DNA of 64,000 nucleotides from Echinarachnius parma (GCA_037951105.1 JBAMJV010001385.1:62001-126000), one strand, 5' to 3'. Counted from the stretch's first letter, positions 46,601 to 58,000 are shown. Notes: generated by a model not told the origin, from the sequence alone. Program-made: numbers and translations.

Positions 46601-46930
46601 CAAGTAAAAAGGGCAGGGATCGGTTAGAGTATGATATATTAACATGATTGATAATTTATGTAGAAATTAGTTAAAAGTTCTACATGTTTCTTACTAACTT
46701 ACTAACTTTTAAATAGTTAAATGCATGTCAAGTTGGTACAGTACTTACTTGTTCGTAGCGTTGATAGGATATTATTCTAGTCTAGATAATAATACCATTT
46801 AGAAACGTACATACTATATAGAATTATAAGTTATTACGACTAAAATACATTTTCTCATTCTCTTGATTATGATTATTGTACATAGATGCCATGGGTAGCC
46901 GTGGTGTTTACAGTGCATTATATGAATAAA
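34497..46930 (+). CDS. CSRP-like: Single-LIM cysteine- and glycine-rich (muscle LIM/CRP) protein gene, 86 aa
   Basis: LIM adaptor expected at actin/alpha-actinin structures and in the nucleus of muscle. Predicted noncoding exon 34497-34697 (donor CCG|GTAAGT), coding 38543-38657, 41437-41502 and 45412-45491, then 3' UTR to AATAAA at 46925. Coding exons sum to 261 nt with phase 1 joints. One LIM domain: C10, C13, H31, C35, C38, C41, C59, C62, then a GPTGYGYGGGAGAL glycine-rich end and stop, as in one-LIM insect MLPs; vertebrate CRPs have two LIMs. Odd: H31 to C35 is H-x3-C instead of H-x2-C. Introns are full of MITEs. The 5' noncoding exon is inferred. Confidence 0.85.
34765..34862 (-). mobile_element. 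LINE or SINE 3' end with (ATT)n tail, minus strand
   Basis: Reverse complement of the AATGCGCTATATAA...ATTATTATT tail type, with GCGC motifs at both sides (34811 and 34843). Relative of 31690-31780. Confidence 0.55.
35461..37500. repeat. Tandem duplication of about 1.05 kb, two units
   Basis: Unit 1 is 35461-36521 and unit 2 is about 36527-37500, about 95 percent similar by eye over 760 bp. Each unit ends in a truncated family A MITE (36225-36521, 37262-37500), so the MITE was duplicated together with its host. ORFs inside (35823-36146, 36648-36836) are not conserved between units. Confidence 0.8.
37501..38023. mobile_element. Chain of family G TTAA-MITEs sharing TTAA junctions
   Basis: A partial right end (37501-37536), a complete 122-bp copy (37533-37654) and a 373-bp copy (37651-38023) are joined at TTAA 37533-37536 and 37651-37654. 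Ends TTAAAGGAGTGGTCACAC. The long copy has about 100-bp arms. Confidence 0.8.
37751..37930. repeat. Palindromic minisatellite inside the family G element
   Basis: Eight units built on TTCTTGATATCAAGAA: seven keep GATATC, one reads AATATC. Each unit is itself a palindrome, and the array sits at the centre of a larger inverted repeat. Confidence 0.85.
38024..38530. other. LIM gene intron, no gene
   Basis: GC-richer than its surroundings, with inverted GCCGCGGC-like segments near 38122-38180 and overlapping short ORFs on both strands that match nothing known. Confidence 0.35.
38543..38657 (+). CDS. CSRP-like: LIM protein coding exon 1
   Basis: MPQWGGGKKCGRCDK start, matching the MPxWGGGxKC start of CRPs. 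Ends at donor TGTC|GTGAGT, phase 1. Confidence 0.9.
39025..39471. mobile_element. Family D TTAA-MITE, near-perfect fold-back
   Basis: Ends TTAAAGGGGAAGGAACCCC and TTCCTTCCCCTTTAA. Arms of about 215 bp pair almost completely. Partial copy at 41611-41740. Confidence 0.85.
39867..40376. mobile_element. Family A TTAA-MITE
   Basis: TTAA at both ends, inverted GGTAGTTGAGTT ends, 510 bp. A more diverged relative continues at about 40480-40800. Confidence 0.8.
41437..41502 (+). CDS. CSRP-like: LIM protein coding exon 2
   Basis: Acceptor CCACTAG at 41436. Encodes DCNKSLDSTTVAEKDGKIYC; donor AAAG|GTAACC, phase 1 both sides. Confidence 0.9.
41769..42012. mobile_element. Small MITE with TAATGGCCCGGTCA ends
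   Basis: Inverted ends TAATGGCCCGGTCACATA and ACTTGACCGGGCTTTA, 244 bp, body rich in CG. Confidence 0.6.
42013..42605. other. LIM gene intron, AT-rich
   Basis: Nothing recognised. Confidence 0.4.
42606..43114. mobile_element. Family B TTAA-MITE with a nested TA-MITE
   Basis: Ends TTAAAAGGATCTAGTAA and CTAGATCCCTTTAA. It holds at 42659-42791 a deleted copy of the CACAGTAAAA palindromic MITE with TA on both sides (42657-42658, 42792-42793), so the TA element landed later. Confidence 0.8.
43251..43585. mobile_element. Family B TTAA-MITE, copy 2
   Basis: Left TTAGAGGGACTTAGTAAC (mutated TTAA), right GTTACTAGATCCCTTTAA. Confidence 0.7.
43600..43720 (-). mobile_element. LINE 3'-tail remnant with stem-loop, minus strand
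   Basis: On minus, ACTGATC and GATCAGT pair around a CAGCACTGCTG core, followed by GTATACAAACAAAATAAAAATT. Same architecture as other LINE ends in the window. Confidence 0.45.
43721..44470. other. LIM gene intron, AT-rich
   Basis: No gene or clear repeat seen. Confidence 0.4.
44471..45028. mobile_element. Family A TTAA-MITE, full-length
   Basis: TTAAAGGGATAGTTGAG at the left, inverse at the right, TTAA both sides, 558 bp. Its central palindrome reads CCCGGGGCCCCGGG instead of GTGGGGCCCCAC. Confidence 0.85.
45412..45491 (+). CDS. CSRP-like: LIM protein coding exon 3 and stop
   Basis: Acceptor CCTACGACCAG at 45411. Encodes CYGKHFGPTGYGYGGGAG and ends NTSQ-stop (TAA 45489-45491). Two further stop codons follow closely. 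Confidence 0.9.
45594..45926. mobile_element. MITE inside the LIM gene 3' UTR
   Basis: Inverted ends GGCCCATATTCATACACC and GAATATGAGCCC, with GCTAGCTTAGTTCCATG pairing further in, 333 bp. Confidence 0.7.
46925..46930 (+). terminator. Candidate polyadenylation signal of the LIM gene
   Basis: AATAAA followed by a TG-rich stretch (TATATCAGTCTGTGATGACATG). It would give a 3' UTR of about 1.45 kb. Confidence 0.4.
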
Positions 46931-47432
46931 AGGAAGAATGTATATCAGTCTGTGATGACATGTTTTGAAAACTTTCACTCAATTTGATGGGCTTTACTAT
47001 ACATAGCAAGATCAACTTTGATACAGTGTCTGACTATACGTCATTCCTTCAATGACCCGCAAAATAATCTATATCAAGTTAAAATATATCAGATAAAAAT
47101 AACCATTTAACTTTTTAAATCATGACAAAACATAACTATCTGGAAGTGATTCATTAACTGTTATGGTTGCCCCTACAGTAGTATTTGAGACTTAAATCAT
47201 ATATCACCTTCATTGTAAGATTCTCGAGAATGATACCGTGTGAAATTTCCATGGAAAATGAATAATATTTACCCAGTGGAAACATAGAAAATCGATGTCT
47301 GATTTTATCCGGAACGTTTTCCCTGTATGAATGTCGCTATTGGAGCGGGAAATTTACATCCTTACACTTTGGTATTAAGACAATTTAAATAATCAAATTT
47401 GATATGAATTTCTAAATAGATGTTGTAGTCAT
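46931..47432. other. Spacer
   Basis: No feature recognised. Confidence 0.4.
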
Positions 47433-48478
47433 AGGCGCCGGAAGTGGGGGGCAGGGGAGGCGGCCGCCCCCCCCCCCCCCCCCCCCCCAATCCAAAAGGT
47501 GGGGGGGCAAAACGCGTTTTTGCCCCCCCAAAAAGCCCCCCCCCTGAAAAAAAAGGAAGAAACAAAGAAAGAAAGAAAGAAAAAGGAAAAGAACAAATTA
47601 AATGTATCAGCCAATACTTGTTAATTCTAATGTTTTAAAACTGAGTATTCATCCATATACAATTTTGATGTTGGATCCTACAAATGTGGCATATGGTTTA
47701 TGTTTTTATGCCCCAGATTGCCAACCCTGCATAGACGTACCCAGGGGGGGGGGGGTTTGGGGGTTCAAACCCCCCCCCCCCCCCCCCTTGACCCAAAAAT
47801 GGCTGTTTTGGGGGGTTTGAACCCCCCCCCCCCCCTTTTTAAATTTTAGCCGGCCTCGAGACTACTTTAAAGCGGTCTCGACCGTCTAAACCCTGATCTT
47901 GGCCCCAAATTTTTTTGAATATCTCCGGTCTCGGCCATGTCCTGGCCCCCCCCCCCCCCCCCCCCCCCCCACTGAGAGAGGTTTTCAACTTTGAAGATAC
48001 TTGGTCTTGGTCGCTAAAAATTTGAAAGTACTTGGACTCGGCTTCAAAAATTTTCTACGGACACCCCCCCCCCCCCCCCCCCCCCCACCCACTGAGAGAG
48101 GTTTTTAACTTTGAAGGTACTTGGTCTCGGTCTCGAAAATTTTGAAAGTACTTGGTCTCGGCTTCAAAAATTTTCTACGGACACCCCCCCCCCCCCCCCC
48201 CCCCCCCCCCCCACTGAGAGAGGTTTTCAACTTTGAAGATACTTGGTCTCGGTCGCGATAATTTTGAAAGTACTTGGTCTCGACTTCGAAAATTTTCTTC
48301 ATTTTACTTCATTTTACAAAATAACATTTTACAAAATAACCCCCCCCCCCCTTAAAAAAATCCTTGGTACACCACTGCAACCCTGTAAGTGTGGTCGGGC
48401 ATGAGCCCCTAAACACATAAATCGTGAGCCCCCTTCGGGTTTTGCCCCCCCTAATCCAAAACTGCTTCCGGCGCGCCT
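47433..48478. mobile_element. Repeat unit with AGGCGCCGGAAG ends and nested homopolymer repeats
   Basis: Left AGGCGCCGGAAGTGGGGG and right CTTCCGGCGCGCCT are inverse. The interior contains G and C runs that pair (47745-47835) and a poly-C minisatellite. Confidence 0.55.
47947..48310. repeat. Poly-C-anchored minisatellite, three units of about 118 bp
   Basis: Each unit is a C20 to C29 run, ACTGAGAGAGGTTTTCAACT, then two TACTTGGTCTCGG-like segments. C runs start at 47947, 48064 and 48184. Confidence 0.85.
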
Positions 48479-48989
48479 GGTTGTAGTTTTAGTAGAAGCT
48501 TCTGGTAGTGGGTATAAAGTGTTTGTGTTTATATTGTTAAGACTTGTGTATTTATATAATATAGGGAACTTGTGACATTTCTGCAATTCTATTGTTGTTC
48601 ATGCCTCGTGCCTCCTCGAAAGTTTATATGAATTTAAAATGAAAATAAGCCTGTGCTGAGTCACGCATTAAACATATTTTGATACCAAGGCGTTGTTTTT
48701 AACAATGTTTTATCTTTATTTAATGAAGTAATTTCTCTAGCGCTGTAACAAAAAAAAAGTGCTGCTATATTTGATTGATTTGTTTGGTGTCGGTTGGCTG
48801 ATTGATTGATTGATTTATTTTAATCAATACATGTATGTATCGATGTATTGTTATGTAAGTGCGTTCTTTTACTAAAAGTGTACAAAATTAACATTTCTGA
48901 CCAAGCTGTTGCTAAAAAAGCAATCGCCCAGTTCCAAACCGCTACCAAAATGACAAAATCAAAGAGCGTTTTGGAATCGATACAATGTT

Positions 48990-49480
48990 ATATCACAATG
49001 GTGACGTCACTGCTTCGATAATATGGGCTTTGCGCAAGCGCAACGCGGCCCTAGAAAGTAGCATGTCGTGTGCAAAATCGCCAATTTCCTGTAGTAACAG
49101 CGGTCCCTCCGTGGTTGAACTGTTATCACCGACGGTCTTTGGTCAATTCTGCGTCCGTGCTATGAGACCGCTCGATCACGCAAACAGCCAATCAGCGGCG
49201 CTCGCTGCTCGTAGCGAGGTCAAACGTTCGCTGTAGTGTATAGTGTGCTGCCCAGCTGTTCAACGATCCGAGTCTACGGCCGCGTTGACCAAATAAGCGA
49301 AACGGCTTGTAAACCAGAGTTGTTTTAGCGCGGCCGACGTACCAATAGTAGGGTGTTCAGAGTGATGACGTAGTGAGTTCGCTTTGCGCGAGTGTGTAGT
49401 AATCTGTGTGTGTCTTTCGATTACTACGTAAACTCCGTAGCCACACACAACTTCGCACTCAAATCACGGAACGATGCGAC
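48990..49480. promoter_or_regulatory. CpG-richer block, possible promoter of an unidentified transcript
   Basis: GC- and CpG-rich amid AT-rich spacer, with TGACGTCA at about 49001, GCCAATCAG near 49187 and inverted TTTGCGCAAGCGCAAC/GCTTTGCGCGAG motifs. No coding exon recognised either side. An AATAAA lies at about 50442. Confidence 0.3.
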
Positions 49481-49659
49481 GGCACCGCAATAGCGTACTT
49501 TTCGGAAAACATCGCTAAAACTTCTCCTCCTCTCTCCTCTTTTCCGGGCTAGATCTTTCTTGAAAAAAATTATCCGAATATACCCGATTGAAGCCGACAC
49601 AGTGCCCTTCATGCCGATGTAACCTAAGTTTTTGTAGCTCAAAGAGAACTGACAAAAAA

Positions 49660-51890
49660 ATGCCATGAAGTTTTAAAAGCTACGATTACATCATTTTCCC
49701 GTAATCTGCACCCAACTTAGGTTAGTAAGTATGAAAATATAAAGTCTGCTTATTCCGAAAATGTATTGGTTGTCGATATTTTATCAAATTTGAAGCCCGG
49801 AAAATACAATTAGTAAGGCCAGATTCTTTAAAAAATCGATCGAATTTGTTCTCCGCCGTCAGCTGGCTTTGAAAGGACCGCTCGGTTTGACATCGGACCT
49901 ATGGGCAACTACATTTCTCACGTAGGGGTGTTAATGTTATCTATCGCAGAAGAAGCGAACATAGTTAAACATTCTCCGCAAATCGAGGGTCTTTGACGTA
50001 ATTTAATTGATTGGTAATCATAGAAATAATATCTTTAACTATATTTCAAAGCTCCGATGTAAAATAATGAAAAAAACAACCCCCAAATAAAGTATAATTA
50101 TTAACTAATGTCCAAGAAGTTATGGTACATTCCGGACCAACATTGTGTAAACAGTATGATTTTGACAGAATATTATCGAGTCAAACTCGGTATTTTTTTA
50201 GTTTGTGAATATTTTGTAGGACTAAGACATCAGGGTACATATTACAATTGTAATCAAACTATTTTCCAATGTATGAACATCGCAAATAATACGATTTTAG
50301 GGGCTAAAACTCGATAATAGTTTCGATTTTGACGTGATCCCCGTCTCGAAAATCCCAGTCCCGTACGTTCATTATTGTGTCGGTGAATGTGAATGTGAAT
50401 GTGAATGTGAATTTGTCGGCTATTTCTTCTTCTTCTTCGTTCAATAAAGTGTAGCTTTAGACTGGAATATTACGCATTTACTGGATAATAAAGAAATGCT
50501 TAGGGCTTGAATATTTATTTTTCTTGTCCTTGATACAATTTTTTAAATAAATCGTATGCAGAAAAAGTAAAGGGATTTGTAACTAAATAGTATACAAATA
50601 ATGTCTTCCTTTTTTGGTGTTGCCATGGCCATGCTAGATTTGCCCATGTCGTAAGTTTGCGTCATGAATTTTGACTTTTGAAGTGTGTCAGTCACGCTGA
50701 CTTGTAAACAAGTTGTGTATATTCTTCAAAATATGGTTTAGACAACTTGAGATGGGTTTTTTGTTTGTACTTTGTTCACAAAGTTTAGATCGCCTTTGTT
50801 ATTTTTCTTATAAAAAATCAATTTGTTCTGATTTTATGAATCTTTAGATGTTGGACACTGAGCTGCGAACATGAAGATGATGAGGCAGAGCAGAGGAAAT
50901 GTTAATCAGAAACAGTTATTTTTGATGCAACACGTAAGAGAGAGGACAAATCGACATGAAATAATAGTCTTGAAGGACAAGGCATCGAGGAGACATCCCA
51001 TTGATCTGTCATGAAGAAAGATGATGCATCTCCCCTCTTTTCATTTGATGGGAAACAACCAAAATATCAAAACAAATGTATTGCGATTTAATCAAGCATG
51101 TCAAAACACTTTCAACAAATAAACAATCTGTTATAAAAGTTCAGTAAAATAATTCTTAAGAATGATGAATATAAAACTAGATTTTGAAGGGGGGACAAAT
51201 CAAAGCAACATTTGCAATTAAATAAGTAAAGAATTATGAAGTGAAACAAGAACAATTAAATATGCAACAGTGAATAAGAAAATAAACAAAAGAACAACCA
51301 ATGAATCAAGGAAAACATTGACACAATCCTTGTAATTATTAAACATTAAAATAGATGTAACAAAAAGGTCATAAAAAGATGACGAAAACATGCATAAAGA
51401 AAAGGTGTTGCATTAAATTTGACGGTTTTATATTATATAAGATGTCTGTTTGTGTGGGTTTCTTGTGTGTGTGTGTGTGTTCATGTGTCACTGCCACTAT
51501 AAATAAGTATACTCCTGTATGAATGTTGTTGAAGTCTGATAATCATAATTAAATTTAAGAAGACAAAACCGTTAGAAATATAAATGTTAGTTGAGACCAA
51601 ACAATAACAGACAAAGAAAAACAATATAAAACAAAGAAAAACAATTTAAATCAAGAAAAAAACAATATAGAACAAAAGAAATACATTCAAACCACTTGTT
51701 TGAGTCATATTAACTTGATTACCTGTTTGATATCCAAGAAGTAAAAGAAAAAATAATACATGATTTATAAACATTATTTTGTGTATGTTACGAAAAAACA
51801 ATACAATACATTAACAAATCATAAAACAAAGAAAAACATAAGATGGGTAACTATTTAGTAATCAATTACATAATATACTTAAATCTATGA
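49660..51890. other. Spacer with simple repeats only
   Basis: (GAATGT)n at 50383-50411, (TTC)n at 50424-50438, (GT)n at 51465-51480, A-rich segments. No gene recognised. Confidence 0.4.
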
Positions 51891-51899
51891 TATTACTAC

Positions 51900-52440
51900 T
51901 TGATTGGCAAAAACTGAGTGCATTTGGCCCATTCCATTCATGAGATATGAACATTTATGTTTATTACGCATAAATTTGCATAAATTTGCATATTTAATTA
52001 TTAAACACTAAGATCTATGAATTACAAATTCCTGTATCCTGCAAGGATATGCACAAAATTTGTGAAAACTAGATTTCTGACTCGTTTAATTAAAGGGATA
52101 TCACCGTTTTTCATAAAAAACTGCATAAATTTGCATAAATTTGCATATTTAATTATTAACGCTAAGATCAAGTAATATGAATTACAAATTCCTGTATCTT
52201 GCAAGGATATGCATGAAATTTGTGAAAACTAGATTTCTGACTCATTAAATTCAAGAGATAGCACCATTTTCCATATAATTGAATAAATTTGCATAAATTT
52301 GCATATTTAAAATCTGATTAATAATGTCAAGTAAATATGAATCACAATCTACTGTATCTTGCGGAGATATGTAGAAAATTTCATCGTTGTTGGATCCTGC
52401 ATCACAGAGATATTGATTAATATGTTTTAAACATACATGG
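51900..52440. repeat. Satellite-like tandem repeat, about 156-bp unit, octamer-rich
   Basis: The landmark TTTGCATATTTA falls at 51985, 52140 and 52298. Each unit carries two ATTTGCAT octamers 10 bp apart, then a TGTATCCTGCAAGGATATG segment. Confidence 0.8.
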
Positions 52441-52867
52441 TAAATCTCTTACAAAGAGTACCATAATGGTGCCGTTTGTAAAACAATAGAAATAAAAGAA
52501 AAAGTCACGTGACCAATGTGAAAAATTTCCCTTAAAAATAATTCTTTAAAAAATTGTAACTCCGGAACGCTTTGGCCGATTTTCAAAATTTTAACTGTTT
52601 TATTCTTCTAAAATTACACTCTATCAACTTTTTGAGGAAATTAAGCCTCAGCTATATAAGAAAAAAATCACCTGAACACCCTACCAATAGATCGTTCCTG
52701 CGTCGGTGAAAGCCGCGTAGGACGCTGGGCGAAAAGCCTCTAGTACTGTGGAATACTGTATTGGTACTGAGAAACCTACTTGAAACAAACTTACTATGTC
52801 GGGTTTATAATGGCTTCTGGCCATACGAGCAATGAAAATTAAGGGGTTTCAGGGACGAACGCCGTAC

Positions 52868-52950
52868 TAGGGTTTTATATAGCTCAGTCGGTGGGAGCAC
52901 TGGTGTAGCACTCCGGAGGTCTCGGGTTCGAATCCCGTTGGAATCCCATT
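52868..52950 (+). repeat. tRNA-derived SINE head (tRNA-Ala AGC-like), not a functional tRNA
   Basis: A box TAGCTCAGTCGGTGG at 52880-52894 and B box GGTTCGAATCC at 52925-52935. The anticodon-loop position reads AGC. D and T arms fold but the acceptor ends do not pair, so a degraded tRNA-derived promoter is likelier than a gene. Confidence 0.65.
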
Positions 52951-54043
52951 TTCTTTTCTCGTTTTCAATCACATTATACATTTGAAGACCTGAATAATTT
53001 TATAAAAGACCCAAGTCCAATTTTTGGCCAAATTGAGTTAAACATGGAAAATTGTTGCTTATACATGAGCCCATGTTGTGTATAAAGGATAAACCTTAAT
53101 TCCCCCCGGAAGTGCCTAAAATGAGTGAGTGAAATCTAGTATGAACGTAAGCCCATTCTTACATTCATATTATAGCGCCCTCTCGCATCACTCCTTGTCT
53201 AAGCTAACTCCTTGTCTAAGCTATAATGCATGGTTTGCAGGGGGTTTGCATAGTGCGGTGGTACATGCAGTAAAATGATGTTGCCTGATGTATTGTGTGT
53301 GTGTGCGTATGTGTGTGTGACTGTGTATGTCCTTATTATATTTATTTAAAATAAGCTTAATATTACATACATTTAACATACTAACAGATGCACAAAGAGA
53401 TCACTGAGTAGGCCTGAATTATTATGACGTTATAATAATTATTATACTTATCCGAAAATATGGGAATTACGTGTGTAACGGGTTAGTTTGATTTCAGACC
53501 CTATTTTGGCAACTATGTGGGCGTATTGTCCGGACAACCAAACCCTCACTCAATTATATTTATTCCCGAAAATATGTCTTTGTACTTGAATAGCGACATG
53601 CAGCGTCCACGTATATTTGCGAATCCAAATTCCATTACTATAATATGTATCCGAAAAACAAACACCGTTTCTATCATCTTAACTTGCACTGAATGGATTT
53701 CCATTTACCTTCACTAAATATTTGCATCTGGCGAGGGCGGTAAGAGGAGACATTTCATTTCATAATAAAGCAAAGAGACGAAGGTGTATCCGGGACAACA
53801 ATTATATACGGGGGAGGGGGCTAACAGGTGCAAATATATACTTGATATGAATGGTTATCTAAATGGTTTTATATAACCATAATTATATTCAAATATAATA
53901 TGTAAAAGTTCTGCTCGGAGTCGCAAACGGAATACATCAAAAGTAAAACAAAAAATGGATGTCACGGAGTTGATTTTATTAACTTTTAATATATTCAAAT
54001 ATACATTCAGATAGTGACCAGCTAGGGGATACAAAAGAAAGTG
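52951..54043. other. Spacer
   Basis: TG-rich stretch at 53295-53330. The 53517-53717 ORF has no recognisable family. No gene called. Confidence 0.4.
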
Positions 54044-54182
54044 GCCAGTGTAGACAGGTGACCGACCTCTCTAGAAAGGTGCCCAAAATGGTTTTCTCTG
54101 AAGGCCGGGAATACATTTTTGTGGCCACTGCAGGCAGGTTTGATGCTATAGGTAGGGGCCGCTAAGAGAGGTTTGACTGCAT
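54044..54182. mobile_element. Decayed relative of the 4734-5638 MITE
   Basis: GTGGCCAGTGTAGACAGGTG and GCTAAGAGAGGTTTGACTGC resemble the CAGTCAAACC ends and GACAGGTGGTCGC subterminal motifs. A C22 run follows at 54245-54266. Confidence 0.5.
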
Positions 54183-54903
54183 ACTTTTTATGAACTTCTT
54201 TATATATCTATCTGCATAACATCAACGAGGGGATATTCTCTCCACCCCCCCCCCCCCCCCCCCCCTTAGCCACTGATAAATTAAATGTCATCATATTCTT
54301 GACGTATGTATTTATTCAAAGTCAGTCCATTGTTAGAATTTCTATAATGGTACTGCAGTCCTTTTTCAGAAGTGACGTTTGGATCAGATTGACTTGGATG
54401 TTTTTGAAAAGTGTTCACAGGTCTCCACCGAGTCACTTTCTGTGGACAAATTTTAATGAGTGATATTCATAATATTTGTAGATTGAATACCAATTACATA
54501 TTGGTACGGAAATAATTGTATTCGACTTTGATGGGTTAGGCTAACTGTGCTGTTTCTCCGTGGAAAGGAACTTGTGTATTTGACAGTTCAACACAAGGTC
54601 GTGATTATCATTAGTTTGAGCAAGTGAAATGGTTTGAGGTTTTTTTGTTTTCTTGTCTTCGTCTTTGGGATCGATAGAAAGATAGATAGATAACACAATT
54701 TAACACGAAACGGGCCTAATTTTCGGTGATCCGAGCGGCGATATAAACTGGAAGATTTGTTTTTAATATTACTATTTATTTGTAATAAGCATCAAGTGGA
54801 GCTTATGTATCCTGTCTTCTTCCTGTGTAATATACACTGGAAATATCTCCTCGTTCCAATATTGGCTATAACACCGGAGCTTTTGATCGGACAATAATCA
54901 GAA

Positions 54904-55035
54904 ATGGGTGAACACATAAGAGATGGCAAAAGACTTCTGGCGATTCTCCTGCTGGCTTCGATTCTCACATTGGATTTTCAACAAGTGATGGTACGTGCGC
55001 AGAAATGTGCACACGAACCTGTTAAACTTGACCCG
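54904..55035 (+). CDS. LMLN-like: Leishmanolysin-like exon 1
   Basis: 44 codons, signal peptide and KCAHEP start of the mature region. Donor CCG|GTAAGT, phase 0. Confidence 0.8.
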
Positions 55036-58000
55036 GTAAGTATATTTTTGTGTATGAAATTAATAATCTTGATGAAGACCACAACAAAAATTTTCATTAT
55101 TGTAATACAAATGTATTACGAGTGGAAAGTAAAGTAAACTTTACACGCCTTTGTACACATTACATCTTAATTTATTGGTCGGTGGATGGGCTAAGCGATT
55201 TGGACTGCGTCCCACAAACACGGGTTAAAGAGTGTCGTTCCCTTTCGAAAATATGCAGCATTTCGGTATTAGTCGTGCATATGACTTATCACTTTATATA
55301 TTATCTGCTCCTGCTCACTCCTTAAAAGTTTAAAAGTGCCATCCATATAGTCCAACAGTATAACAGTGATTTCACGCTGGTCTATTCAGAATAATTACAC
55401 ATATCTGAATTCTGTAAGATGTTTGAAAATTATCATGTAGCGAGTAATAATTCAAATCCGACAACCCGACTATCTACATGATTGTTAAACAAGATCATGA
55501 ATGTACGTCGTGATAATGTTTGTGTTCATTTCTCGTTTAGATTATGAACAGAATGTAAAATTACTTGTCAAATGTAAAATAATCGGAACTCAAATTGCCC
55601 ATAGTTTAGGTGATTTCTTTTTTTTTACCAAAATGATTTGTACTCATAAAAAAGTTCAGTTTGCAAATACGAAGAGGGATTTGAAATGTCATATTTGATC
55701 TTGTATTATTTGCATTGTCCATAGTAAAGAATGCCATATTATGTTTGCTTAATATAATATCAATAGACATTACTCCCTACTAAGCAACCTGTTGCAAGAC
55801 GTCTCAAAATATTTTTCGTGAATACGTTATTCTAAAAATCTGTGGGTCTTTCATTTAGACTAGTTTTGGGGGCCTATATTTAGCTCTCCTTTTAAAAAGT
55901 ATGCGGAGAATAATATTGTCTGAGCATTATCATTTTTTAATTACTCAAACATATAGTTGAACTGTTGAACATCATGCATGTATTAACATGCATTGCCACA
56001 TATACAGGGTGGCCCAAAAAAAACGGAACGGGGCACTTCCCAAAATATAGTAACAAAATTATTATGTCCATCGGATAGGGTATCTTTTCTAATGAACAAT
56101 GATAAGGGGAAGTGCCCCGTTCCGTTTTTTGGGGGGCTACCCTGTATAGTTAAACTATTATTAGTTTTTACCATCACGTGAAGTGAATATTATATCGATA
56201 CATATATCATGTCTATGTGTACAATATGCCAAGATGCTTCCCACACTTGGGGATAAAGCCTTTGCTTCCGCGGCACCACACCTTTGGAATATACTGCCTC
56301 TGACCCTCCGCAACCAAGCTTCATTCAATCTTTTTAAAGACAAATTTAATTGAAAACTCACCTCTTTCAATAACGTGGACTTACAGCGCTTTTGAAATTT
56401 CTTAGATGGAAAATGCATTATTATTAGCAGTAGTATACGGTAGAACAGTAAACAAAAGGTAGGATGTCATGTACACAATGAATACCAACAAGCAAGACAG
56501 AATAACAGAAAAGACAATGAAGTGGCAGGGGTGGAATGGGGTAGTGGGCGAGGAAATTGACTAATCAACCATATTTTAAAAATATATTTATATTAAGCAA
56601 AATCTACAATTGTACAGAATAACATGAATACATCTACCATCATGAGAATTAAATATGTCAATACATCTACAGTATAATTATGTAAATATGGTTTATCAGT
56701 AAACAAAAGTTAGGATGCTATGTACACAATAGAGACAAAAAGGCAGGAAAGAATTACAGAAAAGACAAGAAAGTGGGGTGGGATGTGGTAGTTTGCGAGG
56801 AAATTGACTATTCAACCATATTTGAAAATATGTTTGTTCTATTAACCATATCTGTTATCAACATTAAAGCTTTTTTTTTTAAATGTACGCTCTTGTTACC
56901 AACCATGTGAGAGAATTATTATTACTAATATGGGATTATAAAAATGTGGCCAGGAAACCAGGATATATTTGAAAATTTAGAAAACGATCAAAGCATTGAT
57001 CGATATTGCCGACGGTTGTATTTTGATATGCACCCCCGTGCGCTGTGTGCAAAACATATGGCAAATGCTGCCCACGTGGTTTCGCATGCGAACGAGCGTG
57101 TATATGTGGCCGGTAGAGACGGGCCAAACTGGCGGTGAATTTAGGTCTAGTGTCAGCAGCATGCATAAAGGTTTCAACTGAAATTTCTGCATTTAACGAT
57201 ACTAATTGGTTTGTATTTTACCACGCAAGCCCTTTTTTAAATTCTATTTAAACAATACTAATCAATTAGTTTGGCCAATAAAGATACTTTCGGTAACTTT
57301 CCCACTACTGTTATTTGGTTTCAATATCAAATAGTATATAATTAAATTTATTTGTTAATGACATTCCATCTCACTCAGAAAAATCGAATTCACGTTCAGG
57401 GGTCTTCAACATCCTCCAGGATCCTGACCCCAGCGCAGCGGATGAAGTTCCACGTCGTCTATGATGAAAGCTTTCAGCAGTTATCCGTTGCAGGAGAATT
57501 GAAGGTAGTTGTCACTAAAAAGTGAACTTGGTTTTTAGAGCTACATCTGTACATTGGTTGGATCATATTAAAGGGATCTAGTAACTGTGATATGTGCAAA
57601 CAGTGATAAATGGTTGATACAATGTATTTTGTTGTAATCTAATATGTCCACTGATCGAGTAATGTGTGAACATTTCATGTTAAATGGATGTTATATGGCC
57701 GAGTTATGAGCGAAAGTGCTAAGTGATATTCACGAACTCATTGCACTGACTTGCACTGTACACGGTTTTCACTATCAAGTGGATAGTTTAACATCCGGTC
57801 ACTTCAATCGTAAATACCTTTTTGTCGAAAGGGACATTCGAAAAACCGAAACCAGTCCCATGCTTATATTGTTAATACGAATTCAACAAGGTATGAGAAA
57901 GTGCCAGAGCTCCAAGTAAGTTTTGAGGATTTGGGCAATGTTACTAGTCGATCCCTTTAATGTTAGTATCTTTTTATTTTGACTTGTTTCTTTCACCAAT

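Noticed and set aside
52868-52950. Functional tRNA-Ala gene
   Set aside because: A and B boxes are good but the acceptor stem does not pair and the 3' flank has no clear pol III terminator position. Better explained as a SINE head.
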